NCBI RefSeq assembly: GCF_028769735.1
Contig: NC_088200.1
Location: 66,532,061-66,596,060 of the forward strand
DNA length: 64,000 bases
Source of the DNA: Zonotrichia leucophrys gambelii
Taxonomy: Eukaryota; Chordata; Aves; Passeriformes; Passerellidae
Direction of reading: 5' to 3'
The notes under the pieces were generated by a model. It was not told the origin of the DNA and did no database searches. It worked only from the letters and a program-made list of their open reading frames with translations. Shown piece by piece: positions 1-12,784 of this stretch; positions within the stretch are counted from its first letter, which is position 1; each line of letters opens with the position of its first letter. A program made the position numbers and the translations under genes.

Positions 1-3000
1 ATCAAAATGAGGCTGCAAGGTAAAATTTTCCATTAATGGAAAAACAGTTTGAAAAGTCCAAATTTAGTCACCAGGAAACATTTCTAAGTATGTTTAAGTA
101 ACTGGAAGTGCTGCCAACACTGGATTAGCACTGTACCACATGCAATTCCTTGTGCTATACACCAGAGAATATATGGAGTGATGGGAATAAGTTAAAATTT
201 AATCTTTCATTTTTGACTGTCATTTTTCAGAACTCCCCCCATGCTAATACAGAACTCAAACAGAAGCCTTTTAACTTGGGGACACCAGATGCTATTTTCT
301 GTACAATGAAAAGAGAGAAAGTTTGGATCTTCTCAGTGATCATTAGTCTGCAGATGATTCATATTCTAATGAATATTGGTTTAGAGATTTTTAATTGCAA
401 TTAATGAGATAAATAGTCACATTTTTTTGTAAAACTTCAGGAAATCCTCTTATCATTGTCCACTTGAAAAAATCTAGAAAGAAATATAGCCATATTCTCA
501 CCCTGGACAAACAGTGTTTTAATACTAATCAGTGCTCATTTGTGGTATGACTTTCTAATGTATGTCTTATTAATGCAATAAAAATCCTCAACCCTACCAA
601 CATAAGAATAGGCATCAGGTTTTTCATACCTTAGTGCTCCCCCACCAACCAGATGACTGCTTCTACAGACATGATTTAAAATTCCATCAGCTTATAATGC
701 GTACATTACTGAAACAAAACGCCCCTAATTTACCATAAACAATATGGTTTTGTGGTTCATCTTACAAAAAAAACTAAGACACTGGAAATTCTTACTCTGG
801 GACAGACATACACTCAGTGGCATTAATGAAAGATTTTTTACTCTATCGCTCTTCTAGATCTTAAAAATGTGTGAAACAACATTATTCATTATTCTCATCA
901 TACAAATTAAAAAGATTAATATGTCTCTGTTCAAAACCGGCATGAGTTGGCACTGGTACAGCGCTCCTTAAATGAAAGACTAAAAGAATGTTATGCACCA
1001 ATTTGCAAGCCTCATATTAATCTTTTTCCAGCCCTTGAAATGTTTAAAATTAAGAGCAGAAAGTATGACAGATAAAAAAAGAAAGGTATGCTACAAAGAC
1101 ACTAGGACTCCTTTTATTCTCATTTATACATATATGAAGAACAAGGGCAAAATGGAGGGAATTATAGTTATATAAAAGTGACAGAGGACGGGAGTTCAGC
1201 ACACACGGATTTAAGGTAATCTGATTCTTAAATGTACCACTGTACCACAGCAGAGGAGGACAAAAAGTTGTCTGACTGCTCTAGCACCTAAACTGGAGGA
1301 GGATGGAACATCCCTATGAACTCTGTGGATGCTGGGCCACTCCAGGCAGAGCATATACACAGGTGGGAAAGAGGTTGCAGCACACGCATAATATAAGCCT
1401 TCATTCGCACTTTTCGTTTGATTTTAGGAAGTTTATGTTTAATTTATTGAGAAAGCTGCTCTGTATACACTGATGAAGCCTAGTCATTTATGTGAATGGA
1501 AAAAAGCCAATTCAGAGCCAAGGGCACTGGACAAATAAATTCTTTTCCAGCTCCTATCATTGCATGAGTCAGAGGGAATTGTTACTGTGTAAACTGTCAG
1601 CTCAGATGCCCCCTCAGTGTTGTCCCTGCAAATGTGAGCAGAATACTTCATGATCAATTTTGTGCAACTACAGGAAAGCTGCTAAAGATCAAGGACATTC
1701 AAAGACAGCGGTGACATTTATCGGAAATTTTACATTTTATTAAAGAAGACAAAAATTGAGCTGGATAGGCACAACCAGAAGCACTAGATGCTAAATTATT
1801 CTGTATAATTCTGCGGTTCAGAAACACAAATTAGCTGATGCTTGAGGCAGTGAACTGTTGAAGTTTAAATGTAGAAGGTTCTGCCTATTACTATTACCAA
1901 GAATTGAAGTATTTGTCAATATTTCTCTCAGACATTCCATATACATCCATGTAATGACACCCAGCAGGACACAGGTACTAAGTATTCAACTGCAACTTCT
2001 TCTGAAATATTCCATAACACACATTTTTCATAATTCTGACATTCACTTTGAAAGAATTAAAAATAGATGGTGACGAATAGGGCAGTGAACTTCAGATTGA
2101 AGATAACCCCTGTTTTGAATGTACTTTGTGGAGTTCTAATTAGAACAAGACACATGAAAATGTTGCAAATATTGTAGTGACAGAGCAATGGGGCACAACA
2201 TGATCATACATCACTTTTATCAGTACTAGTGTACTAGGATACTTCTTGCACATAGTAATTATCTGGGGTGAAAGAAGCAATTAAAACATAAAGTATTTTT
2301 TTTAAAACCTAACATGTAAGTATGAACTTAAATTTTTAATGAATGATGACATCCATATTCCTCCACAAAATATTGTCAGTGCTAAGAAGAAAAGATCAGG
2401 TGTGCCCATTTTAAACATAAGAGTACACTGATGGCATTCTGCATTTGAGTCCACACTTTGTCCATTTATCTTGTCTAAAATTATAATCTGAAGTTTTATG
2501 AATAATATTTGGCTTATCTTCTGAGTCTTTAGTTCTTTAAACCACTTCTATATTGTAATATGAATTTCAATTTACTTCATGTCATCTCACTTAAGTCCTA
2601 ATTTTCAGAAGGTCTATTTTTCTTCGAATTTTTGGTCTAATTTGAAGTAAATCAATATGCAATTCAAGATAAAACAGGAGTTACAGAAATAACAGAAAAA
2701 CTAGTTGCATCTATATGTTATACTACTGAGCTCATGCTACAGTTACTGTGATTCTTCACAACAGGGATTACCTATTTGTTATTCAAAAAACCCTTACATG
2801 TTATACATGGAAAGTATATTTATAATCATTGAAGCATAATTTTGAAAAAGACCAGAGAGTATTAGTACAGTACATTTTAAAGCAAAGAAATCATCCATTT
2901 CCATCCTACAAGATCTATTCCCCTAAAGCATAAGGTCACAAAAATGTACTCCATTTGCATTTCTCTTTCTACTCTTTAAATAATTAATCTCTTTGCTTTA

Positions 3001-3564
3001 AGAGTTCATAATATCAAGATATTAATCTTGAAGGACTGTTTTCATGGTTTAATATTTATTAAAAGTATAACTTTTAAGCTTTTAAGTGCAAATCTACAAA
3101 AAATTACCAAACCCATTTTCTTTTCAAAATTGAGACATGAGCATAACTAACTATATTTGCAGTTTTCAGATCAAGTGTTTAGAAACTTCAGTTCCCAAGG
3201 CTTACATGTCAAATTATTTTTTTTTTAATATTGAAGTCAAAAGCAAATTTACAGTTGACCTCAGGGAAGTTCTGAAATATATCACAGGCAAACTTTTAAA
3301 AACCACTCAAGCCCTACAAATAACAATACAGAAATGTCTCTATGCTTTTGCTAAGTACTCTGAAATACAGTAGTTAGTATGTTTTTCAAATGACACTAAA
3401 ACTTTATTTTCATAAACCATTCTGGAATCTCTTTATTAAAAATATTCTCATAACTGAAGTTAATAAGGTTTTGATATTTTTGAAAACTGCATTTTTCCCC
3501 TCTGTAACTCTTAAACTTTCCTTATATCTGTCAAAGGAGCTCCTGAACAAAAAATCATTTAAAG
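1..3564. other. Intergenic, no recognisable feature
   Basis: AT-rich single-copy-looking DNA. Open frames are short and have no recognisable protein similarity. No repeat family, RNA gene or regulatory cluster could be supported. Confidence 0.6.
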
Positions 3565-4366
3565 TGGTGGTTTGAGAGGAAGTAGGTTTTCTGGGATTCT
3601 GTGGTCAAACCAATGGGTGCTGAGATTTTAATATTGGCACCTGGTGTGGCCACTGGGGCATTGGATACGTGTCTGAGATGGCAGGGGTTAAAAAGCAGGG
3701 CACTCCCCTGGGAAGCTGTCTTGGGTTTCCAGCGGGGAAAAGGGTTTGGATCTGTTCCCCTGTCCCAGCTGCCGGCTGGGACAGAGGGGAAAGCCATGGG
3801 GCCGTGACGTAGGCTGGGCCTTGGACAGGATGGGAGCTAGGCCTGGCCCAAGGGTGGAAGAGTGGAAGAGCACCGAGAGGCACTGGGCAGCACCCCCCAG
3901 CCCCTCTGGAAGACAGAGAGAGATAGAGAGAGAGAAATAGCCTGTGCCTGGGACTGTTATCTTGAAATTTTATACCATGTGCTGCCAGCACAGCCCACAG
4001 GTGGAGAAGGACAGGGAGGGGGTGCAGTGATGTGTCCGACCGCTTGTAGGAGCTTTTAACCCTGTTTTGGACAATGAAAACTTTACAGAACATTAACCCT
4101 TCCTAGAAGAGAGATAAGAGTGGAAGATGAAGAAGGAAATGGGCAAGTGCTGAAGGTCTAGGCAATGGAGATATGTGAAAAGAAGGTTTTCATTTTTCCT
4201 GTGTATTCCTCTTTATATCTAGTTGTAGTGTAGTTAATGAAGTTTTGTTTTCTTTATTTCTAAGTGGAAGCCTGCTTTGCTTATTCCTGGTCACATCTCA
4301 CAGCAGAAACCAGGGAGAGGGTATTCTCATGGGGCACTGGCATTGCGCCAGCGTCAAACCATGACA
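3565..4366 (+). mobile_element. Solo LTR of an avian endogenous retrovirus, copy 1
   Basis: The element starts TGGTGGTTTGAGAGG and ends with TCAAACCATGACA. The same ends bound the elements at 11453 and 33635, which shows this is a family. Shared internal blocks are the segment near 3600-3660 (CAATGGGTGCTGAG then TTGGCACCTGG) and the 3' segment around 4285-4366 (TGGTCACATCTCACAGCAG). A single unit related to the minisatellite of copy 3 is present near 3840-3900, followed by a short GA-rich stretch. At about 800 bp it is shorter than the other copies because middle sequence is missing. No internal retroviral genes and no second LTR were found, so it is a solo LTR. I see no clear target-site duplication, which suggests age. 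ERV class is uncertain. Confidence 0.8.
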
Positions 4367-7300
4367 TACACTCAGATAAATCATTTTGCTTTACATTTTT
4401 GTTATCCTAAATCAAAATGGGAAAACTATTTTAAGCTGAAGTATTGCAATAAGAAAGACACCTGATTATTAAAAGATACCTCCTGCAGAGGGTGAAAAAC
4501 AATAAATAGTGATTATATTTTCTCCTTTTTCTAGATATTAATTGGCTCATCTTTTATTTTGCTGTAAGATATCTCACTGTTATTGTTCCTTGCTTATGAA
4601 TAATAATAAGCAGGAGGTTATTGATCACAGAAAAAGGAGAAAAAAATTGTCCTAGACCAGATTATATACAGTTCTGTGTCTACAGCAGGAAAACTTATTT
4701 TGGCAGGATTCTGGTCATAGTGAAATTAATGGCAAAAAATACAGCTACTTCAAAAGCACCAAGTCTTTGAATAAAGTGGCATCAAACCTTTACAGTGTTT
4801 CTCAGGTTACACAAGAGAAAGTATTTAAAAATAATTCATACTTAATGAAAGACTGATGACAATTCATTTAGGCATAAATGTTTTTTGAAAAAATTACTGA
4901 TGTTACTTGAAGGAATGCTACAGAAAAGTAATGTCCCTACTAGCCATTTACTGACCAAGAAATCATTGTAACTGTGACACATTTACCATCAGCAAATGAT
5001 TATTCATTTATTCTCCCACATGCATGAAATTACTTGAAGTTTCACTATTACACTACTCCTCATTTATACCACTCTTCTCTGCCCTTGTGCATATGTTCTA
5101 TAATATTGTTCTTGAAGATCTGACATTAGAAAACAATATCTTCAAGGTCTTCACACAAAGATTTTAATAGTGCATACAGTTTTGAAATATGTATTATCTT
5201 TGTCGCAAATAATTTGTAATACCTGGATTTTCTCAAGTATATTTATAATGATCTCAAAATAAATTAGTACGGCAACCCACTGGCCACACCCTTGTGAATT
5301 TACTATTTCTTATTAGTGTAACACATGCCATGAATGACTCCTTTGACATGAATGACACAAGACATACAGGAGCTCAATATCCAGCTTTAGATGTCACTTG
5401 AGGTGTGAGAATAGCTTACAGTTCACCACAGACAAGAAAATTTACAAGGATTTACTACCTTCTTACCTAAGAATAAGGAATTAAGTATGGTGCAGAATGT
5501 CCAAACAGAATGTACTTCACACTGCTAGAATGTGGTTAAAACTGAGAATTCCTGAAAGTGCTCAATCCCACAGCAATACTCAGATCACCAAATAGCTTTT
5601 ATATTTGGTACCGAGTGTTCATGTTCATTAGTTCATTAATTTACAAACTGGACTTTGATTCTATCACCTTTGCTGCCAACATTTGAGCTGTTTGAGATGA
5701 TCTTTGGCTTAATTGATTCCTGCTTCTCTGAAATTGTTTGTATACAACTTGACAGTTGGATTTGAGAGTGATTTGTTGGGTAGAAATGCCATGGCCATCG
5801 GGCTGCATAAGCCCCAGTGGGCATGTTAGACATAGCTTGGCTATTTCAAAGGATGGTATGTACGTGCAAAAAAGTTGACTAGAGCCAGACTATAATACAT
5901 TCCTACTTCTGGCAGGTCACTCTAGTCAAACACTTCTCTCACTTCTTCTGCAACACAAAGCAATGTGCTGAAAGTTATACTCAACTTTCCACGACATAAA
6001 AAGCTAGAATAAACATCATGAAATCAGTATTGGGCAGAATAAATGTCTGGAGTAAGGGTAGTAAAGTTTAATGTAAAGAAGACTCCAAGATTCTGAGCTA
6101 AGAAATGGCAACTACACTTAAAAAAAAGAAATCTGCAGTTAGAGTAGATCAGTAAATACTTGTTGATAATATAAAAGCTCTCCAGCCAGTCACTGAAATA
6201 ACTTGCCACACACATTTTAACCTGTCTGAAGTATGTTATTTAAAACCTCAACTGCAATTCTTACTTGAGAAAAACATCTTTGTTTCTGACTTTTCTACTG
6301 TTTATACATTGTTCTTCTAAATAAGTTGGTAGTTGATATGACAAAGCAGACTGGAGGCCAGGTATTGCACTGGAGAGGTAACTCAGCCATGGGGACTGAC
6401 AGTGTCCAGATCAAGCAGACCAACTAAAGAAAATGTGATTAGCTGAAAATTGTGAGTCTAAATCTGAATTCTAACTCAAGATATCATTTGACATCCATTT
6501 TCATTGCTAAAATCTACTCAAGCATTATACATGCTTTTTCTAGGTCTACCTCTACTCCTCACAATCATCTCATTTCTGCTTCTAAACGTGATCTGATTTT
6601 GACTAATTTTTGAGCAGCACAACTTCACTAGCTTTGGGGAAACTGAACTTCATTTGCAAATGGTGGAGTTACATTGGAGTTAAACCAATGATTTTGACAT
6701 TATCCTTGTCAATGCAAGCTTAATTTTTCAAAAAGCAGATTTTCCCCCCTATTTGCTGTCACTATGGCAACAACATCCCTTGACTTGATGTGACAGCACA
6801 GGCAGGAGTTGGAATGGTGATGAAGATGAAGCCATAAAAATACTCCTTTTGCAGCAAATAAAATCTGAAGCAGAATCGTATTACTACTTTCTCTCTATAA
6901 ATCTATCTTTTCCAAGCTATCTTTCCACCAGATTTTTAAAAATCCCTGTTGGCTACTTCTATCCTTGTGATACATGAATAGTTTTTGCTTTGGCACTTTT
7001 AAAATTGGAGAGTGCTGATGCAGAGTTCTCAGGCTAATAAATTCAGGATTTAGCATTTATGTTGGCTCTTTAAGGCAATATTTTATTACTTCTCGTAATT
7101 ACAGGAAAGCCCTGAGGGGGCCTTGGGTGATGTATACAATATAAATATGAATATTGATTCACTCAGTCAATCAGCCAAACATTTTTTTATATAGTACATC
7201 TACCTTTCAGTGTTTATATTTGGTCACTGCAGATAAATAATGCAAAGGGAATTAGAACCATAAATAAAACCTCTGCAAACAAAGAATAATTCTGACAGAA

Positions 7301-8304
7301 GATATAGTATGTAATAAATATGTGCACGAGGGCAACTTATTAATAAGATAACTAGTATTCTATCTTCTTTAGCAGCGCCCTGAATCATGCCGTGAACCAG
7401 ATGCCAACCATATTCCCCAGAGGCCAGCTATTAATTCCTTGGCTAAGCAGCAATAAAAGCAACATTACTTTAAACACGGGCTGTTTCTCCTCTACTCTCT
7501 AACTATCCCACAGTGCTAAAATTGTAATGAGAAGAGATCTGGAGCTCAGCCAGACAGCCATTTGTAATCCAGCCAACTGGCTGTTACTGCACAGAGATTT
7601 TTTTTTTTCCTTGCTATTCTTTTTATCAACTTAAGGTTAAATACACCCGCTTTCTTTAAAGTCCTCCTTTCGCTCCTGTAAGTATCCGGACTGCAAAGTG
7701 GCATCCTTATTTGTAGATCTACAAATTGGAAAGAACATGTGTTGCATGGTGCTAGTCCAGAAAAATATTAAAATGCATTCTTAACTTCATGTGTAACCTG
7801 ACTCTTATTGAATCAAACATTAAGTTTCATCTTATTTTGACAGTGTTGGCTAAGTTTGGAGTGAAATATGTGTAAAAGTGCTTTGCTAGAAAAGTTACAG
7901 AGTTATGCATTTCTGGTATTTCCTTGATAAATAATTGACACTAAAAGAACTCCAAAATTAAAACTGTCTGTGGTGCATGCATCTGGTGAAGTGAAATCTG
8001 GTTAAGTTCTGAATGTTATAGTAAACAAGGTAACAGTTAGTAAGAATTTTACTGTTTTTTCAACTCTCAAAACAGCATTCTTACTTACCAACAAACTGTG
8101 CTGGATTGGCCCTTGCTGGTAGGTAAGTTCTCACCTCATGTTCACTCACTTACCCCTAGAGCAAGACAAGGAAGAGAATTGGAGGAACATAAATGTGTCA
8201 AGACAATTTAAAAGCAAAGGAAAGAAGCAGGAAAATGAAGAAGTGATAAAATGCTATGAAGAAAGTTAACCATCAATTGTTTTTTTTTTTTCACCAGGTT
8301 TCTT
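4367..8304. other. Intergenic, repeat-free; possible conserved patch at 6600-7700
   Basis: No repeats or coding sequence were recognised. The part from about 6600 to 7700 has more varied composition than its surroundings. It includes homeodomain-type ATTA cores, an RFX-like site and CCTTGGCTAAGCAGCAATAA (7438-7457), so it is a reasonable place to look for a conserved non-coding element. Conservation itself cannot be judged here. Confidence 0.4.
6758..6771. promoter_or_regulatory. RFX-like site in an intergenic patch
   Basis: GTCACTATGGCAAC has a perfect right half-site (ATGGCAAC) and a weaker left half compared with the X-box consensus. It lies in a repeat-free stretch of ordinary complexity. 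Chance occurrence is quite possible. Confidence 0.25.
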
Positions 8305-8642
8305 ATCTTGATAACTTCCTTCTCCAAGTGATAGTGGAGCTAAAAACAGGTGTTATGCTGGATTTTGTTCACACCAACAAGGAGAGGCTGGTGGGGATGT
8401 GAAGATCAAGGGCAGCTTGGCTGAAGTGACCATGAAATGGAGTCCAAGATCTTTGGGGCAGTGAAAAGTGTGCACAGAAAGCTCGTTACCCTGGAATTCA
8501 GGAGAGTTGACCTGGCATATTCAGGGATCTGTTTGGTGACATGCCTTGGGATAAAACCTTGGAGGGAAGATTGGCCTAAGAAAGCTGGTTATTAGTTGAA
8601 CATTTCTTCCTCCAAGCTCCAGAAGATGAAGAGACAATCTTA
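8305..8642 (+). mobile_element. CR1 LINE fragment from the ORF2 coding region
   Basis: In one frame the translation includes MLDFVHTNKERLVGDVKIKG and then EFRRVDLAYSG. These resemble the end of the CR1 ORF2 endonuclease region (LDLVLTNKEGLVG...GSLG) and the following linker (LDFRRADFGLFRDLL). The frame is broken and the match ends near 8642, so this is a dead 5'-truncated and 3'-truncated piece. CR1 is the dominant LINE of bird genomes. No 3' tail is attached. Confidence 0.75.
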
Positions 8643-11452
8643 TTAAAACATACAAATAAGGACAGGGGTCAAACAGATAGGCCCAGGCTCTTCTCAATTT
8701 TAATGTGACAAAGCAGTAGAGAAAAGCCTCTTCACTACGTTATGTGGATGATTATTTTTAGATTTGTTGCTAAAAAAAATCTAAATATTGTCAATGCAGT
8801 ATATAGTATAAATAGGTCTAAAAAGATAAAATATTAACAGATTGCCCTAGAAATGTACAGGCTTTGGCCTTGTATAATGCACAGCTGCAAAGCAACAAAG
8901 TGCCTATCGAACTATTTAAGATTTTATCTCTGTAGGTAATCAGGATCTTAACACTTTCACTTCATTCAAAAGTGAGACTTTCCAGTGTTATGGATGTACC
9001 TGGCAGACACTCCTGGCTGGAGTTGGGGGAGAAGGAAGGGGAGGAGTGAAGGGAATGGGGTGGGTGGGTGCAGATAAATGTGGAAGCTGCCTGCAACCCC
9101 CAGTCAGCTCAGTCTTCAGCAGCATTTTGTACCCTCTTGTGGGCCAGCGTACACCAAAGCCAATCACAGTCATCACAGCTCCTTCATCTCTGAAATGCTT
9201 TCATCATGTAATTATCCCGAATCCCCCTGCAATTTTTCCTATGTTAGGACAAATCATATTGCCCATTAGAGAAAATTGCAAGGAAGAGGAGGTACAAGTG
9301 TGGGGAGAATGCAGGAGAACGCATTTTGTCACCAACACACAATACTAAATACTTTTAGAGAGATATGAATCAATGCCTGACCGTTAAATTGTTACTCTGT
9401 TTGGCAAGCCTTTATGGGATTCTTCAACAAAAGCTGAATGAATAATGGAGTTAGCCTAGGGAAGAGGAATTCACTAAATTATTTCAAAGTGGCATTTACC
9501 AGAGTGAAAAGCCCATTATTGTGTTACTTCCCCCACCATACTGAAATAAAAAGTACTCTTTGGAGAGGTCAATAACACTTAACTTGATTTAGTTAAATCA
9601 GTTTGATTTCTTATTTGATGGTTGCTCTTCACACCTTAAAACCTAAGCCTGTCCAACTCTATCACAGCAGGCAGGATTTAAACTAAAAGTTAAGGGCACA
9701 GAATGCAAATATCTCTATATTTTCCATCCAAGCACATATATACTGAAAAGTGCATAATTGCTTTTGCAATTATATTTGCAAAATATAAAAAAAAATATAA
9801 AATATATTATAAGGCAAGGATATTCCACAAAATATGTCGCAGAGTTTCAGTATTAAAATACATTTGGATTCTTGTCAATTTATATAAAAAATTGTTTAAT
9901 TTACAAACAAAATTTACATTTTTTTATTTCACAAAAGTATTATGATTTTGGAAACATTTTTGTTTACTTGTTAGAGCTGACCAACAAGTTACTATTCTCA
10001 AAATCCCCAGAGCATACAAATGCAGGCTCAGATATCCTCAAACCCAGCACTAATTTCCTATGAACATGTGTGTTATCTGTATTTACTTTGGAAAAATGAC
10101 ATATATATAGCAAATGAACAACATTACTAGTATCATAACTCTGGAAGGATGTTTACTGAATTCTGAATTTAGAAATATCAGGTATGAGTCTCAATTTAGT
10201 CTTCATTGATAAGACCCAGTCTGCCCAAGATGTAGTTTCAGACTGTATAAACCACTTCCAACCTTTTAGAAAAAGTAACCCTTTACTCATACATTGTTAG
10301 AGGAGAATGTCAGCATTTCTAATTGCCATTTAAAAGGACAAAAGGTGGTCAGCTGGGAAATGTCACCACAGAAATCTTGCTGCATACCTCCTAAATTCTG
10401 GCCACTTTGGGAAAAAATAGACTTTCAGACTCTCTCATCTCTGTTATTTAAGGTATATAGAGACTTCAGAAGTAATGAGCACTCTTCAAGTAAGGCCATG
10501 GGAAATTTAAGATGTTCAAAGATGTAGCCCAGCATTTTACAGGAAGAAGCTGATGGCCACCACGCTGTACAGGAAGAAGACAGGCATGCCTTTTGGAAAC
10601 TGGTTATGTACACTGACTCCAAATAACCACAGTTAACTTAGTCAGATCTGTCCATTCTCTCTATTCTCCCTAAAATGCCTCACTCATCATCGCTGGCAGC
10701 GAAACAGTTTAAGAGTTTGTCCTTCTCATTGTTTTTCCTTGCACTTGGCCAGAGACAAAAATATGGACAGAATATGAGGGTCATTCTGGTGGGGAGGTAA
10801 CACAAGGCATCAGCCTCCTTGTTTGCCATACCTGACACGGCTGTTGTGGGAGTAGCAGGTATGGAGTATGGAGAGTTAAACATTTCCCTCTTTCACTTTG
10901 ACCATGATTATAGCCAAATTTATCTGTTCTGTACGGGGGAAAAATAATGGCCATTGTTTACCACAAATATGGAATAGCCCATATTTAGGAACATGTATCC
11001 TAGGACATTCCACTTTAAGGCATTATTCATGCTTCCTCATTTCTGACAGATAAAAAGAAATTACATTAGAATGTGCCTTGTTCCAAGTTTGAGAGACATT
11101 TACCTATGTGTGAATGAAAAAGGATGATGTGCTCTTTTCTAGTGAAATCCCTGCTTTAACAAATGTGCTTAACAAATTTGTACACAACATTCTTAAGTCA
11201 AAATTCAGTTATGGCGGGTTATGACAGAATTATCTGTTAAAACTCTTCAACAGCTATCAGAAACACCAGATAAAGGTGGCTTGACATGATACTCTTAGTG
11301 TAAATACAGAATTAAAGAGCTCTAGAGATTACAAGAATGTATAATTCAGCTTAAGCAGATAATTGGAATCATTGAGCCCCCAAATAGAGGATGCTGGTTT
11401 TGTGAAGGGTTTTGGTATGCGAATTAATGAGGAACAAAATAGTTGAACAGAG
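8643..11452. other. Intergenic, no gene
   Basis: Apart from the G-rich patch near 9025-9070 and AT-rich simple sequence near 9780-9812, nothing specific was seen. Short open frames near 9050 and 10300 show no recognisable similarity. Confidence 0.55.
9051..9068 (+). other. G-quadruplex motif, intergenic
   Basis: The 18-mer GGGAATGGGGTGGGTGGG has four G-tracts with loops AAT, T and T. More G-runs lie just upstream (9025-9041). It sits in a G-rich patch of about 70 bp within otherwise AT-rich DNA. Confidence 0.8.
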
Positions 11453-12779
11453 TGTCATGGTTTGAGACTGGCATGGAGCCAGTGCCCCCATGAAAACACC
11501 CTCTCCCTGGGGTCTGCTGTGAGATGTGACCAGGAATAAGCAAAACAGGCTCCAGCTTAAACATAAAGAACACTTTATTACCTAAACTACAGGAAAATAG
11601 GAAAAAACTATAAGGAAAAGAAAAAAAAATTGAAAACCTTACAAAAAACACTTTCCTCCTCCCCACCACCAGAATTTCCCAATCCGATACATTCTCCCAA
11701 ATCACCAACTGCCCAGCCTGGCACCACCCTTTAGTATACTCAAACTTCAGTCCATGAAGAGGAGTCCTTCTTGTTCCATAGTCTTTCCCTGGAAACACGC
11801 TGAAACCTCGTGTGCCACCAATGTCACTCGGCACCGCCCGGAAAAGTCCTTTTGCCGCTTGTGACATCTTCCTTCCATGCCCAGTGCTCTCACCACTGTG
11901 CATGGCCCAGAGCTGCTTTTAGGGTTGTCTTTTAAGGATGCCTTGTCTCACTCCAAAAAGGCACAGTCTCTGCTTTGGAACATCTGTCCCCCCCATATTT
12001 TTCCAACCCCCTGGGGCCGGGGGGTCCCCACGATGAACCCTCCTGGTTCTGAGGCACTGCTTCCCCCCAAGTGCAGTCTCTGTGTCACAGGAACAAACTG
12101 AGTCCATGGCCACACAAGAAAAGTCCAGCCAAAAGGCCACTCCAATCATCTCTCTCCCCACTCAGTCATCTCCACATCCTTCGGGCCAGGTCCTTGTCTC
12201 ATCTCATCTCCTGTCTCTCTTCTTATTCAGCTCTGAGGAGGATCAGCATTTTTGCAAGGCCCCAGTCATGAAAGAAAGGGGTTAAAACTTCAGTCTCTGT
12301 CTGTCCCGAAGCACTCCGGCACTCCCACACACGCTGCTGCTGCTGCGGCCGGCCGGGCTGCACCCTTCTCCCCCCTTTCTCCTCCTGGGCCGGCTGCTAT
12401 CACATTCAGATGCCGACTCTCCCTCTCTCTCCCTCCTGGGGGGGGGGAATAACTGCTCAATGTCTCTTGGGGCTCCTCCACCCTTCCATCCTCAAGGGCC
12501 TTCTCACCCCCCATCTCTGTCCAGGCCCAGGCCTACCGCAGGGCTGCCCCTTGCCCGCCCAGCAGCAGCAGCTGGACAGGGGCAGGAGATCCGACCTCTT
12601 CGCCTCGACGTCCCAAGAGGCCTCTCAGGACCGAAGCTCTGCTTTTTAACCCCTGTGTATTCTCGGAGGTGTGTCCAAACCGCACTGGTCACACCAGGTG
12701 CCAATATCAAACTCCGAGCATCCATTGGTTTGACCACAGCCTCCCAGAATTCCCACTTCTTCCTGCTCAAACCACCACA
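11453..12779 (-). mobile_element. Solo LTR of the same endogenous retrovirus family, copy 2
   Basis: On the minus strand the element begins TGTGGTGGTTTGAGCAGG and ends TCAAACCATGACA, so it has the canonical TG...CA retroviral termini. It is flanked by a direct repeat ACAGAG (11447-11452 and 12779-12784; five bp if the TG start is taken), a good target-site duplication. An AATAAA polyadenylation signal lies near its 3' end on the minus strand (11574-11579), as expected for an R/U5 region. It has no protein-coding capacity of its own. The roughly 1.33-kb length and clean duplication make this the best-preserved copy. A 5-bp duplication would favour an ERVL-type element and 6 bp an ERVK-type; the sequence allows either. 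Confidence 0.85.
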
Positions 12780-12784
12780 CAGAG

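Noticed and set aside
3605..4093. 162-residue minus-strand open frame
   Set aside because: It is antisense to LTR copy 1 and explained by that element.
11424..11903. 159-residue minus-strand open frame
   Set aside because: It lies almost wholly inside LTR copy 2 and is not a retroviral gene; LTRs do not normally encode such a product.
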